Shown: positions 35,082 to 47,199 of the stretch, one piece after another
Layout: each line of letters starts with the position of its first letter
Position numbering within the stretch: the first letter of the stretch is position 1
Assembly: GCF_010093535.1 (NCBI RefSeq)
Contig: NW_022985183.1
Span: forward strand, 532,956-596,955
Direction of reading: 5' to 3'
Length of the DNA: 64,000 nucleotides
From: Lindgomyces ingoldianus
Lineage: Eukaryota; Ascomycota; Dothideomycetes; Pleosporales; Lindgomycetaceae
The notes under the pieces: generated by a model
Told to the model about the DNA's origin: nothing
The model's database searches: none
The model's input: only the letters and a program-made list of their open reading frames with translations
Translations under genes and position numbers: made by a program

Positions 35082-37035
35082 GGTGGAAATGTTGCCTAAG
35101 CTTAGGGGAGATCACGGGTATAGGTGTAACACCCAAGCTTAGACGCTCCTGCTATTAAGACGTCTAGCTTACTGGAGGCGAAATTGAAGAGAGGCCTCAA
35201 TGTTATATATGCACCGTACACGAAGGGAACAACTAGGTTGAAAGAAAGCTGAAATTCGAATGGGACGCAAGAAGTTGACTCTCACGCAAATCTTGGACAC
35301 TTAAGAAAGAAAATGACACATGTAGAAATTTATTGAGTTTACTACCTAGAAAGTTTGCCATAACTCCTGTTCCGCAGCAATAGGTGGATCTCCGCGAATA
35401 GAGGTGGGAACTCCGCATTATTAGTGTCTGAAGAACCGCGCCTCTTTGCAAAGGGGTTCAGAGGGTCTGTCTGCGGATCTCCGAGTCCATTTAACCGACG
35501 GGGTTCCGGATGGCGAAGTTACAGCACTCCTCGGTAGTTCTATTGAGTCGGAGATGGATTGGCATGTCCAGGTGGAGTTGATAAATCGCGCCAAGAGCCT
35601 AGCCCGATCCGGTGAGCTGACACATGATGAGAGGGAAATCTTCAGCAGAGCTCTGAGTGCGATACAGACAAGGCCAGGAAGGTAAAAAATCGAACACTTG
35701 TGATCTGTTTCGAGGGTAAGTGAAGCTATTCAGAAATTCAAGTTTTGCTCTACTTCCTCAAGTGGATCCTCAATGCGTCACAGCCACAAGGATAGGGGAA
35801 CCTCAGAAGTTGCATTAGCGTGGCCGGGCACACCTCAGGCCACACCCATCCAGTTGCACATGAAACACGGCATACAAAAGAAAGCGAAGGCGGCCGTCCA
35901 TTGAGAGTTCTTTGCGTGGGATTTTCGTATTGCTGGATACAGGATGACCCAACACTGATGATGGGCAGATGATTGACTTGAAGGTTACAACGTCAAAAAT
36001 AGCCTGCGATGTGCTGCGCCCCAAACACGTTAACGCCTTTCCCAATGCGTGAAGCTCCCTCTCAATGCGGAGGTTTCATCGTGCTTTGCTCTCCATACCA
36101 GGTCACTGGAAGTGGACCCATTATGCGAAAATGTTTCTTGCACTGTTACAGTGCTTGTTGGTCTTCTTAGACTTCATCGGGCCGGGAAGATTGATGGTAT
36201 TCCCACACCTTTGCCTTGACTACGACTGAAGTCAAAAGGCGCCAATCCCGAGACCCTAAGACCGTATCCGTTTCTATGAATAAAGATTTGTTGGCCAACT
36301 GAGCCGGTCCATTGCAGTGCACTAGGCCATCGTACGCGAGAAAGGCCGGGAAAGATCTCGATGCCTTGAGGTGTATAGAGGGCCATGATGCCTGAACAGA
36401 GCAGCTATGACGATGCTATCAAGCCGAGTAAATATTAAGTGAATTATCGCGTATTCACAGGGATCTCGCCTTGATGCTTGAGCCACCTCCACATCATCGC
36501 AGTTTCGCGCTGCCGCTGAAAACCATTCCCAACCCACCATCTCTGCGACACTCGCTCGAAACCGTTCTCCATCCCTCTTGCAGTAGCCTCAGGTCTATTC
36601 CCTAGCGGACCGCCTGGCTCGCTTGCTTTGCTTGTGCAAATACTACGCTGCAGCACCCTGCCGACGAGTGCTCAGGAGTTACTCCAAACAATTCGGTTGG
36701 ACCGGCGTCGCTCGCTCTGTCCACCTCACGCTCGCTCAACACCCGACAATTGACGGCCAACTCGGTAGAGGAATCATGATTGCAGCACGAGTCTAGGCGG
36801 GGCTCAATCGTCGCATCGTTCTTGCCCACCTATCGCTGCTGCAGCCCATCCGCCGCGTCGTTTCAGACAACGCAGGCCTTCCTCGCTGGCTGTGCTTCAT
36901 TTTCTCAGCTGTGTCTGGCAGGCAGCTCATTCTTACAACAGTCAACACTTCAGTGTGTAACCAGCCCAATTATCAGATCAACTCAACTGGGTTACCGCCC
37001 GCTACCATAGCTGCTGTTCGCATGGGCAACTATTG
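35082..37035. other. intergenic, with an open frame of unknown meaning at 35446-35685
   Basis: About 1.95 kb. The plus-strand frame 35446-35685 gives a protein-like sequence (SEMDWHVQVELINRAKSLAR, then SGELTHDEREIFSRALSAIQ) but has no ATG before it; an upstream TAG closes the frame. It may be the last exon or a broken remnant of a gene. The region 36600-37035 is pyrimidine-rich and should be the promoter and leader of the TRP-like gene. Confidence 0.4.
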
Positions 37036-40000
37036 ATGGACAGAAGCGGTTCCCTTGTTGCATCACCACTCGAGAAGACGTCATTCGCCAGTGGACATGA
37101 GGATTCGGAAAGGAGGATAATGGACATTTCTACAGCGCAAAGCAGCGCTCGCGAAGAATCACTGCTACAACTAGGGCAACGAGACGTCCCCTCACTCCAA
37201 CCCTCCCCACGACCTCCGCGACCGAGACGGAAACTTGGCGTCAACTCACGGCAGCGCCTCTTTTCAAGCTTCCTCTCGCTCATTCTCTCCCTCGCAACCC
37301 TCCTTCCGTTTTCTCATGCCGTCTTCATAAACTTTGATAACTGCCTACCCCATAACGTTACCGATTCGAACCCGAAGACCCTCCAGTTCGTACCCTTGTA
37401 TGTCTGGGCCTCCTTCAACACCTCCGCGGAGAGCCATCACCTCAACATTACGGTATATGGGAATGTAACTGGGCGGTTGCTGCAGCAGGAGTTGCCTCTA
37501 CCCAGTGACGAAAACTACTGGAACAACCCAAACCTTACAGATGGCAAGATTATCGATGTGAGCACGACAAATCCGAAGTACTCAACTCTCTTTTCCAACT
37601 ACAAGGTTCTCACATACAATGCCTATACAGCCCAGCCCAGCCAGTTCTGTTTGTCCACTGTTAACAAAGCGTGTCCACTGATTCCAGTCTTCAGTGACGC
37701 TGTAGGCCCCAAGCAGCTGCCTGGATTCGCCGTGGGCCATGATTTCTACAGCAGCTATTCCTTTGCGACCTTCGCTGCGACAATGCGGGTAGATTCCGGT
37801 GACTTAGGCGGTCCTCCTTTGGCATGTGTATCCGCAAACATTACCCCAGACATAGGGAGCAGGCTAGCTGATGCGCTCTGCTACCTACCCGCTGCTGTGC
37901 TTGCCCTCGTGGCCATAGCAACCGTCTTCGCCGCGACATGCAGTCCCTGGGGAACCTCCGATCCCTTCCGCTGGTCTAGCAATTACGGGAGAGATGAAGA
38001 CCTACTTCGCCTTGTCACCCCCGGCTTTGGTGACTGCCTTCAATACATCCAGTTCATTGTTCTGGCAGGCAGTTTAAACTTGAACTATCCAGGATATTTC
38101 CAACCAGTTGTCAGCCAGGCCAGTTGGTCACTCCTCATTTTTAATGAGAGTTTCGTCAGCCATGGGAACGGAGCCCAGTCTCTTATCGATGGAATCTACT
38201 TTGCGAACGGAACGTATGGTATATCACGCCTCGGCGAGTTGGTGGGCATGACGGAAGAGAAGGACATTTGGGCAGGGATGGCTGTGTGGCTTCTTGGACT
38301 CATCCTCGTTGTGACCTTGCTGGGCCAGCTCGGCTTCTTCATCCGCTGGATGTACCGATTGACAACTAACACCCAGGAATCTGACCTGCGGAGTAAAAAT
38401 TGGCCTTTCACTGCAGGTAATATTGTCCGGATCGTGTTTAACTTCTTTCTTCTCCCTATTATTGCGCTGTCCCTCTTCCAGCTTGTAGTTGCTGGCCGTT
38501 CACCTGCATCGGTCGTTGCCATGGCTGTTGTCCTTTTAATTAGCGTTATCACAATCGCTACTTGGATATTCTGGTTGATATTCACAACTCGCCCGCGCGC
38601 GCATCTCTTCGACGACCTCCCAACCGTTCTCACCTATGGACCCCTCTACAATACGTACTCAGACGATGCTGCCCCTTTCGCTTTCATTCCGGTGTTGTTA
38701 ACTGTCATCCGCGGCATTGCTATTGGAGCCATACAACCTTCTGGCATTGCGCAGATCATTATGCTTGCCATATGCGAAGTAATCTTAATACTCACCTTAC
38801 ACGCCTTCCGGCCGTTCCAGTCTAATACATCCATGAACGCTTATCACACATTCTTCTCCTCCATTCGACTTGTGTGCACGCTTCTCATGGTATCCTTTGT
38901 TCCCTCGCTGGGAGTGGATGAAGCATCCAGGGGATGGGTCGGCTATGCTGTTTTGTTATTACATGCCGTTGTCTTGGTCTTTGGGTTCTTTCTCAATTCC
39001 TTACAGACCCTTATTGAAGTGGCTGCGAGACTTGCTGGCGCCGGAGGGGAGCAGCGCGGCGGTCTCACGAAAGTTTTCGGCATGCGCCAACTATCCAAAC
39101 GAACTCATCGCCAGAATCAACGAAGCAGCCTCAATTCAGACGCGGCAATGCTTGCTCACGATGGCGATGCAAAATCCATCCAGCTCATGGGTGGCAGGTC
39201 TCGAAGCCTCTCGGGTAGCTCAGCGGTGCTTCTCAACCAGCATTATACAGGAGGTCAGCGCGCCAGCGCCGGATTCGAAGGATTTAGTCAAGGTGATAGC
39301 CTCGGTGGCACGAGCCCAGGAACTCCTGGAGCTGGAGCATCACCATGGAGTCACTTTGGCGGTGGATCTGGTCAGAGTTCCAGACGTCCTACGATGGGAA
39401 CGATGGAGGCCACGGATCCGTACTATCGCCCACCTCGCCCTCGGAAGCACACCATTGATACCCTAAATAATGTCCCAGCCGCCCGGGCTCGACACTCTGG
39501 TGGAAGTGCCGATCTTACGAACACGCCGTATGCCGATTCGCCAGATCAGGCTGAGGCCGGTGATGCTGGCGAAGGACCTTCGTCGTGGTCTCCAAATAAA
39601 TCAATTACCCCAGCATATCTCCGGATGCATCGCGATGATTCCGATCCCAATCTTGCTGAGCGACGCAAAAATACTGATTACTCAGTTCGAGAATCCGATT
39701 TCTACTATGGTCTTCGCGGCCCCGCCCTATCGTCCACGCCAACTCGTAAGCTAAAAACCGGGCCTGCCGACCCAATGGGACCTGTTTCAAATGCTACTGG
39801 TTGGTTCAAGAGTCTATCCGTTTTCGGCGGAAAGAAGAAGGAGAAGGGCAAAGGATTCGAGGTTGTGAGAAGTACCCGTATGCCGCCGCAGATGATGCCG
39901 CTAGAGGAAGGTGACGAATCTCCTCCGATCCCACACGAGCCATATAGAGATAATCCCGGCACACCTCCTGACACGAAAATGTCTTCCGAGCAGCCGAATC

Positions 40001-40755
40001 CCGTTGGGGTTTTCGCAGTTGATGGTACAAGGAAATCAGAAGAGACTGATTCGGATCATAGCAGCGATTCGGACCCTTTTGATTCTCGAATGAATCGAGT
40101 GTCGAGTATCGCTCCCACACTAGGCCCAATAGAGACTGGAGGGGGCATCGAGTTGCCCAGTAGGATCGGCTCGCGGGCGTCGAAGATCTCACGTTCTCAA
40201 GCCCCCAGCCGTGCACCCACGTTGCCTAGGAAGAGTTCAAAACGGCCGAAGTCTACGGATAGGGCAGTTTTGGAAAGTACATCCAGGTTATCAACAGTTG
40301 TTGCTTCACCACCGGGCACCCCTGGGCGAATGTCAGCGCACATGGGCCTTGATCCTAGGCATCATCTTCAAGCCCATCCAAACACCGATCCTCGCCAGCA
40401 TCTCCAGCCCCACCCGAATACCCTCCCTCTCCATCTTCCCTTCGGATCTTCAGAGCCATCACCTTCTCCAGAGCGCTCCGCGGGCAACTCAGCTGCCTCA
40501 AGCATCTATCCCAACGATGGTAACAGTGATTACCACCAACTTGGCAATCCGGATGACCTTGTACCCCCACATATTATTCAAGCTGGCGAACGGCCGGTGA
40601 GCACTGGGTATGTACATCAACATATGGCACGCGACAGCATCCGAAATGATGGATTCGATGCTGGCACTCACCTCGAAGCGTCGGCCGAGTTTGTCGACGG
40701 AAGGAGTCGAAGCATTAGCACTCAGCGCAGCGGCGCATCGCACCAATCCCGCTAA
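37036..40755 (+). CDS. TRP-like membrane protein with N-terminal ML-like domain (Flc/Pkd2 family)
   Basis: A 1239-residue single-exon gene. Residues about 1-70 are hydrophilic, followed by a signal-anchor helix (FSSFLSLILSLATLLPFSHA). The lumenal or extracellular ML-like domain (PF14558) spans about 95-270 and has several Asn-X-Ser/Thr sites and paired cysteines (NFDNCLPH, FCLSTVNKAC, LACVSAN). The TRP domain (PF06011) follows with about nine helices between 280 and 670, including LPAAVLALVAIATVFAATCS and PFAFIPVLLTVIRGIAIGAI. The last 550 residues are Ser/Pro-rich and likely disordered. The fission yeast Pkd2 and yeast/Aspergillus Flc proteins act in calcium and FAD-linked processes and cell-wall integrity at the plasma membrane or ER. 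ATG 37036 is the first in frame; MDISTAQ at about 37120 is an alternative. Confidence 0.9.
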   Translation: MDRSGSLVASPLEKTSFASGHEDSERRIMDISTAQSSAREESLLQLGQRDVPSLQPSPRPPRPRRKLGVNSRQRLFSSFLSLILSLATLLPFSHAVFINFDNCLPHNVTDSNPKTLQFVPLYVWASFNTSAESHHLNITVYGNVTGRLLQQELPLPSDENYWNNPNLTDGKIIDVSTTNPKYSTLFSNYKVLTYNAYTAQPSQFCLSTVNKACPLIPVFSDAVGPKQLPGFAVGHDFYSSYSFATFAATMRVDSGDLGGPPLACVSANITPDIGSRLADALCYLPAAVLALVAIATVFAATCSPWGTSDPFRWSSNYGRDEDLLRLVTPGFGDCLQYIQFIVLAGSLNLNYPGYFQPVVSQASWSLLIFNESFVSHGNGAQSLIDGIYFANGTYGISRLGELVGMTEEKDIWAGMAVWLLGLILVVTLLGQLGFFIRWMYRLTTNTQESDLRSKNWPFTAGNIVRIVFNFFLLPIIALSLFQLVVAGRSPASVVAMAVVLLISVITIATWIFWLIFTTRPRAHLFDDLPTVLTYGPLYNTYSDDAAPFAFIPVLLTVIRGIAIGAIQPSGIAQIIMLAICEVILILTLHAFRPFQSNTSMNAYHTFFSSIRLVCTLLMVSFVPSLGVDEASRGWVGYAVLLLHAVVLVFGFFLNSLQTLIEVAARLAGAGGEQRGGLTKVFGMRQLSKRTHRQNQRSSLNSDAAMLAHDGDAKSIQLMGGRSRSLSGSSAVLLNQHYTGGQRASAGFEGFSQGDSLGGTSPGTPGAGASPWSHFGGGSGQSSRRPTMGTMEATDPYYRPPRPRKHTIDTLNNVPAARARHSGGSADLTNTPYADSPDQAEAGDAGEGPSSWSPNKSITPAYLRMHRDDSDPNLAERRKNTDYSVRESDFYYGLRGPALSSTPTRKLKTGPADPMGPVSNATGWFKSLSVFGGKKKEKGKGFEVVRSTRMPPQMMPLEEGDESPPIPHEPYRDNPGTPPDTKMSSEQPNPVGVFAVDGTRKSEETDSDHSSDSDPFDSRMNRVSSIAPTLGPIETGGGIELPSRIGSRASKISRSQAPSRAPTLPRKSSKRPKSTDRAVLESTSRLSTVVASPPGTPGRMSAHMGLDPRHHLQAHPNTDPRQHLQPHPNTLPLHLPFGSSEPSPSPERSAGNSAASSIYPNDGNSDYHQLGNPDDLVPPHIIQAGERPVSTGYVHQHMARDSIRNDGFDAGTHLEASAEFVDGRSRSISTQRSGASHQSR

Positions 40756-41805
40756 TTCATCACACACTTTCTCAATATGTTTAGTTGACGACTGTTAATA
40801 CATGGTTCCTTTACAGCGTTCCACCTTATTGTAATTGGAAATCTGTTTTCAGGACACAGACTTCACATTACGAATCTCTTTTCTCTGTATATCAAAAGCG
40901 GATTTTGGCGTTTTATTTCTTTTGGTAGAGTGCACTATGCATATTAGTACGAGGGTTTCTGGAACGGCGCAGGTGGCAAGCATGGGCTTAGAGTGTTTGG
41001 GCTTCAAACTGCGTCACTGCGGTCTTGGGAGAGACAAGCGAAGGGTTAGAGATGGGGAGCTTCTTGTCTGTATACATATGCATATTGGCAGCGGGATAGG
41101 TAGCATTGCAGCCCACGATAATAATTTGAGGCGAATCGAACATACAAAGTACTCGTAACATATTTTAGGGCTCATGTAGTTGCGAGGTGTGATCAGACTT
41201 CTCAAATTGACAGCTTCTGTATGGCTGAAACGAGGGCTCTGCTCGGAAAAACGTAAGGCCAGGTCTGTGAAGGCCAGAAGGCGGTCAGAAGGGTCGCGTG
41301 AGGGGTGTGGCCAAGGGTATGGATTCACGCTAGTCCAGCGATAAGCTCCAGTCCACCACGGCTCTGCTGCAGAGACACCTCAGGCCGTTCGACTTCTTTT
41401 CTATTCCCTCATCTTCCTCCACCCTCCTTTCTAAAGCGGCACTCTCGATCCGCAACATCCTGAGAGTGCACGCTATCTTTGCTTTGTCAGGAGTTTTGCT
41501 TTTCTCGCTTTGTTGACTCGCACTTCCACCGCCTGAGCATTATATTGACCCCTCCACGTCTGTTAGCCTGAGCAAACGCTCCTGACAAGCCCCCTTTCAA
41601 CCACGCTGCGGCTCGCGGACTGGAGTAGCTTGTCCTAGGGCCAATCACTCTCGCCTGAAACTGCTTCCGGTCTTTCCTCGCATCTTCAACGCTACCACCT
41701 CCCGCCTCCAAACGGCTTCCCAGCTTCCAAACTGCCTCCAGCGGCCACTTGATTCTGTCGGAACCCATAAGACTCCGCCTGCTCGAACGAGCATGTTGAG
41801 CCTTA
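40756..41805. other. intergenic region before the FYVE-RING gene
   Basis: About 1.05 kb. Frames at 40835-41158 and 41014-41328 have no family features. The part 41380-41800 is C/T-rich, typical of a fungal 5' leader, and precedes the ATG at 41806. Confidence 0.45.
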
Positions 41806-43381
41806 ATGGAACCCCCTTCGATGGTCACTTTGCGTGAGCAGGCTGTTGCTCGTCCACTGCCCCAGCCCCCCTCCACCCAGAACACACCAGCAGCCATGGA
41901 GAGTGCAGGCAGACGGGAGAGCGATGTGGCCTTGCCGCCGTGGCAGCCAGACTCAGACGTCACACACTGTCCTGTCTGTGGGAGTCAGTTCACACTATTC
42001 TATCGTAAACACCATTGCAGGTATGTCTTGTTTCCCTTCCTGCGTCAGAGATTATTGCCCAGGGTTGGCTTGGGGTAAACATGGCGAGCGCTTGACACCT
42101 TGCACTTTGTTACTAACTCATCTCTTCCGCAGGCGATGTGGTCGCGTCGTTTGTAGCGCCTGTTCTCCCCACCGCATCACAATCCCTCATCAGTTCATCG
42201 TTCGTCCGCCTTCCGAAGCTATGGGCACGATTCCAGGCCTTGTTCGCATCGAAACAGATTCCAGCGTGGTTTCTCGCAACCCTGCACTTGGAGGTGGACA
42301 TGAAGTGCGCGTCTGCAATCCCTGTGTACCTGATCCGAACTTCAGCCCACCTCCTCAGTATCGCGAGCGAGACGACTCCGACGGTCGATACACTCTTCCA
42401 CCAGAACAAGGCTTAGCCCCATATCGATACCAGTCCGCCCCCCACCCCCGGGATGAACCGTTCCACAGGCTGCCTTACATAGCTCCTGAACGATATCCTC
42501 TTCGTCGTCGCGAGACGCGCCCTCCAGATATCTACCACACTGAACATATGAGGTATCTCACCTCCAGATATGCCCCACTGAACCGGGAACCAACATCTCA
42601 GCTCCAAGCTCGACAGGCCACTCAGCAACCAGCCCAGCTCCAGCAAGAGCTCCGCCATCCATCCGTCCCTACCCCATCATCTCCTTTATTACCGCCACTA
42701 TCATCTACACCCGGCGTCCGACAATCAATGCAGCATGTTCCCCGCCAAACCAATCCCTGGTACGCCCACCCTCCGCCTGCTGGCACGCATCCCATTTACG
42801 GCTTCTACGACTCCTCCGAAAGCGTCTCCGACGCCATGCGGCTCATGGACAACCGCATGCGGCGTCAATCCCGAATGACGGGCGTCCCCCTTGCCGAAGA
42901 CGACACATGCCCCGCCTGTGGCAAAGAACTACCACCCAAAGCCCCCGACGGCGATACATCTGCCCGGGAACAGCACGTCCGCGACTGCATCGACGCTATC
43001 TTCACCCCTGCCCTTCCCCGTTCCAACTCTCTTAGTGGAGGCTCTGCTCCCGAACGCTCGCCGTCGCGTGAAGGCCCGACGGCCCTGTCGCACTCTCACC
43101 AGGACGCGGATAATGGTGAAGGCTCCGCGACGGCAACGGTGCTAAATCGGTTTTCATTGAGCAGGCCATCGATGTTTGAATATACGGCTAGCGAGAAGGA
43201 TTGCTTAGACGGTGATGAGAGCGGTAAGCCAGCAGAATGCATCATCTGCTTTGAGGAGTTTGCCGCGGGTGATGAGATGGGGAGGTTGGTGTGCTGGTGC
43301 CGGTTTCATAGGGGTTGCATTAAAGACTGGTGGGAAAGGAAGGGGCCGGGGGCTTGTCCAACGCATCAGTTAGGGTATTGA
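41806..43381 (+). CDS. FYVE and RING domain E3 ubiquitin ligase (Pib1-like)
   Basis: A 487-residue protein from exons 41806-42020 and 42133-43381. The intron splits the FYVE finger: CPVCGSQFTLFYRKHHCR joins RCGRVVCSACSPHR, giving the RKHHCR signature that binds phosphatidylinositol 3-phosphate on endosomes and vacuoles. The finger ends at VRVCNPC. A long Pro/Gln-rich linker (about 150-320) follows, then a short CxxC...H segment (TCPACGKELPP with REQHVRDC) and a C-terminal RING: ECIICFEEFAAGDEMGRLVC, WCRFHRGCIKDWW, ACPTH. In the RING the expected last cysteine is a histidine. The order FYVE-linker-RING matches yeast Pib1, a vacuolar/endosomal ligase. The stop follows 8 residues after the RING. 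Confidence 0.9.
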
Positions 43382-44604
43382 GAGATTTGGGGTTGAGAGG
43401 CGTTTAAATGGGGATACCCATGTCATTTTGTAGTTTGGGAATGGAGGTGTTTGGTTTTTTGTGCCTACGTAGTAATGCTATACTGTAACTGCAAATAATG
43501 CTTTTTTATGACTATGTACTGCGGGGATAGCACAGTGTTGGGGATATTGAACACTGGCTAGCATTTGGGGAGGGGACTTAGGGTAAAGAGAGGTGTTGGT
43601 CTTGACTCTGCATTAACCTTGTCTGTGGCTGCGTTAGCTAATAAGTAGCATGTTACGATTGTTTGTGTATGGATATTAGAATACATGTAATGTTGTGAGA
43701 GGCTTTACTAGGCATAGAGAGGGGCAATTAGGAGTAGAAGAGGTACCACGCATTTACAATACGTAGAGTACCTAATCACGCGCTGTATAGTTAGGCAGGT
43801 ATACAAGAGCAACTTAAGATATTGCAGAGTGTTGCTATGCTCTGTTGAGTTGTTAAAGAGAAGAAAAATAAGTGTCCGTATTCACAGCTTGGCTCTTTTT
43901 AGTACTTCTATCTTAGAACTATAGAATTGCTAGCTGCGTAGATGTGCGCCTTAAGTGCATCTAGACTACTTGAGCAAACGTATTAGAAATAGTATATTAC
44001 TGCGCCTTGCTAGCCCAAGTTAAACAGCCTTCAACTTTGTTTTTCTGAGCTCTGATAACCTTGCTTTTCGTTTTCAAGCACGGCTATCTCGTACATGATG
44101 AAACACTAAGAGGAATTAGTAGTGTGAACAGCGCCGGAGAAGTCGCGTTACAGAGGCTTGTTAGAGTTGAAGGTTATAAGGAGGCGTGTAATCTGGCTTC
44201 GCATTCAACCATATCAAAATTGAGTGCAAGAATAGCATGGCATGTTCACGCGTATTCCCAGCGCAGAATGAACGGTATTTGGGCCTAGCATAACGGTGGA
44301 ATTGTAGACTTCAAAGACGCTCTTCATGATCGGGATCCGTTCTCTAGATCCTTCGGAACCTGGACCGTAGGCGTGTGACTGTAGGTTCTATGCTGTCTAG
44401 TTATGTTTTACGAACGGGCTCGGTATGAAAGGGAACAAGATTTAGAGAATTCAAGCGGTAGGGTAGGCATTAGTGTGGCTGCATAAGTATCCCCGTAATT
44501 TCTTTTGAAAGGTAGTGTAGATACCAGCTCTTCCAGCAACTGTGAACTCGGCTGTAAGAACATTAGCCCAATGACATGCTCAGTGTGCATCATCACAGCC
44601 ACCG
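43382..44604. other. gene-free region, partly AT-rich
   Basis: About 1.2 kb right of the FYVE-RING gene. The part 43640-44050 is AT-rich and repeat-like. The frame at 44061-44288 (+) has no recognisable domain. Nothing here supports a gene. Confidence 0.4.
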
Positions 44605-44851
44605 ATACGAATAAGTTTGTCCTCGTCTAACCTCTTCATCTACCACCAGCAAGCAGCGGCCATTGCCTCGACCGAAAACAAGGCCTCGATGCTCCGGAGA
44701 GCCTGCTACCCTAAGGTTCTCCTCACCCATGCTTGTCGACGCTACGACGAAATTGTACGTTCACTCTCTTAACCGCGAAATTGCCCTCGTCCTAGTCGCT
44801 TTGTCACTGACCGTTTCTCGCCCGTTGTAGGCCAAAATCAAGGCAACCTGA
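44605..44851 (+). pseudogene. orphan coding-like exon pair, gene not identified
   Basis: A plus-strand frame reads SNLFIYHQQAAAIASTENKA and then SMLRRACYPKVLLTHACRRY followed by DEI. Just after DEI there is a GTACGT donor at 44757 and a TTGTAG acceptor at about 44830, after which the frame continues AKIKAT and a stop. The sequence is strongly protein-like and the intron signals are good. I could not find an upstream exon with an ATG; the nearest candidate ATG (44572) would need a frame change. It could be the end of a small gene whose first exons I cannot see, or a truncated relic. I do not recognise the protein. Confidence 0.35.
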
Positions 44852-47199
44852 AGTTGTAGATGAGAGAGCTCGCAGTATGTAGCTTCGAGTAATATACATC
44901 CATGAGAATTGAAGCTAACTGTTTCGAGAAGGGAAATGTGTGAGGTATATGTAGGAGTTTGGCGAGATTAGAGGGTTTTGTGGTGAAGTAAGTCGCGCCT
45001 GCAAGTTCTGCAGAATGGGGATTGGGTCAATATGATGTCCTGTGATAGATATCGATGCGCAATGTTCAAGAGGCGTGGGGTGGAACTCTACGTCACCTGT
45101 TCATTTCGTGGTGTTAGGGTTGATCTTCATCTCCAAGTGTGACATGAGTGGGCATATATTGTTGCGGAGGTCGTTTAGCCGTTTGTGAAGCGTAAATTTT
45201 TTTTGGGTTGAAGTCGGACTCGATTTCATTTGGTCTTGGGTTGCGCATTATGTACTTGGGTGGGGAGGTTGAAATTTGGGGGTTTCTGAGTTTGAGAATT
45301 GCGTTTAACGTATTTTGCGGGGCTGTCGTGGTAGTAGTGGCTTTCGAGGGTATAAACCTGGAGGTATTTCTATCATTTATTATATTATCAACCGCTTCCC
45401 AAGCAATTTTAACAATAAAATGCTACAGCTTGACGTGATGGCGGGCTAAAATAGGACAGAGGTCAAGTCATGTTGATGGCCTCCCCGATGTTAGCCGCAG
45501 ATTCCAGAGAATTCTTGCATCTGATTAATACTCCCGATTTTGTTCAGAATATTGTTTAAGAACACCCACTAGATAGAGGCTAGTGAAATATAGCGTAGCG
45601 GCGACTAAATCTATTACAACCCTTTTTTTCTCTCTGAAGACTATCACTGCTAAATGAACGCCGAACATCCCATCACCTTCAACGTCCGGTTTTCCGTCCC
45701 GAGGGCAAGTATCAAGCGTACCTTTTCCGAAACTTTGAAGCATTGAGAAGCGTTTACTTCCCAACTAATGCCGCCAGTCGAGCTGGCACCATGAGCGAAT
45801 AAGGTGTCCATGATCTTGAGAACAGAGTCATTAGAAGGTGACCAGCGCCCGTTGACGAGAGGTTCGGGCGCCCAGTGTCTGGATCTCGAGACCATAATTG
45901 CTCAAAGCCAAGTATTACAATGCTTGCGAGACGGCATACCCAGAGAAGTCGCAGTGCAAGAGCAAGAGCTTAACCATTGAGAGGGAGTGATTCAAAGCGG
46001 CCAGAGTCAGCCAGCAGCACGGTCCCGCTGGGTTGATATCCGACACAGAGTAGATCTTCTGAAATCTAGTGGTTGTTTGCTTCATAGGCGAAGGGCTGGT
46101 GTGTGGCGTTGAGGCGCAAGTGGTCGAACTTAGCGTCAACCGCACTGGCGTGCCTTCCCGCACTCAGGGGCTTCGTGAACCACGGCAGGGCGAAACCAGC
46201 GCCGAGGTCGACCAACGCAGGACCATCAGGGCCACCAGGACCACCAGGACCATGCCCCAACGGCCGTGAACAGCCAAAGCATCGACATTCTAGAAAGACT
46301 GGCATCTCGTGAGTGCATTCCCAACCAAAACTGTGTGCATCGAATTCTGGGGCTGCATGACCCTCTCTAAAAATAATTGGCCGAGAGGCGGTCCACCTTC
46401 CAATTTTGCGAAGCGGATGACATTGCAGACACCGTGAGAGGGAGCGGTGGAGGACCGCAAAGTCCGCAGAAGGTTTCAGTTCATAAGAGCGGCACGGCGA
46501 AGGGTGCAATTGATGACGAGCACTGAGCAAGCGCCGCTCTTCAGGAGAACTCGAGCTGGAGTTGCTAATGGCTTTAGCCTCGTATTTCACGATCCTGCGC
46601 GGGCGGCTTCGTTTCTTAGGTTCGTCGCCGGCTCGTGACCCGCATGACAGGAGCGAAAGCGGATAGCCGCATGCCGCTTCCGGCATTAGCGCCAACGCAC
46701 TCCGTCCAGCACTCCACCGTTTTGCCAGGCGGCTGACACCTCATCGGCTTCGTCGTTCTCCGCCCGTCCTCCCCTACTTTCGTCGTCGCTCGTTGTGCGC
46801 ATCTCTTCTCCGATTCTCTTTCTCGTCCATCGCGCCTTTTTCCTTCGATGTACCCCCTTTCACTACTCTATACGTAAATTGTTAATACCTCCCCGACGCT
46901 CGCTACTCCATACTGCCTCTGCACTAACCCAGGGGGAGCCCAGCAATTGCACCTCATTCGCTGAATACTGACATCAACTGCCCTCAACCCCTCGCGCCTG
47001 CCGTTTCAGCACCAGAACTGGGAAGGAGCTCGATATAGACACTAATTCGTTCATCTATCACCTACCGAGGGAGACGTCTTGAAAGCTGCCGACCTAGTGA
47101 CGGGTGACAGCTGCACTCTGCCCTTAGCATCCTTACACGACATCCAACTGTCCGACACGGTCACGACTTTGGCCCACGACTTCGGCCGCCACTATCACC
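44852..47199. other. intergenic region and promoter of the Crh gene
   Basis: About 2.3 kb. The 209-codon frame at 46066-46695 (-) has no domain and an odd composition, so I do not call it. From about 46740 to 47060 the plus strand is rich in C and T (CTTCGTCGTTCTCC-like), as in long fungal promoters and leaders of cell-wall genes, and leads to the ATG at 47200. Confidence 0.45.

Noticed and set aside
38196..39466. Frames of 145 and 198 codons inside the TRP-like gene
   Set aside because: Shadows in other frames of a long well-supported coding sequence.
46066..46695. A 209-codon minus-strand frame upstream of the Crh gene
   Set aside because: No family motif, odd composition, and position in a promoter-like region. 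Probably chance in GC-rich DNA.
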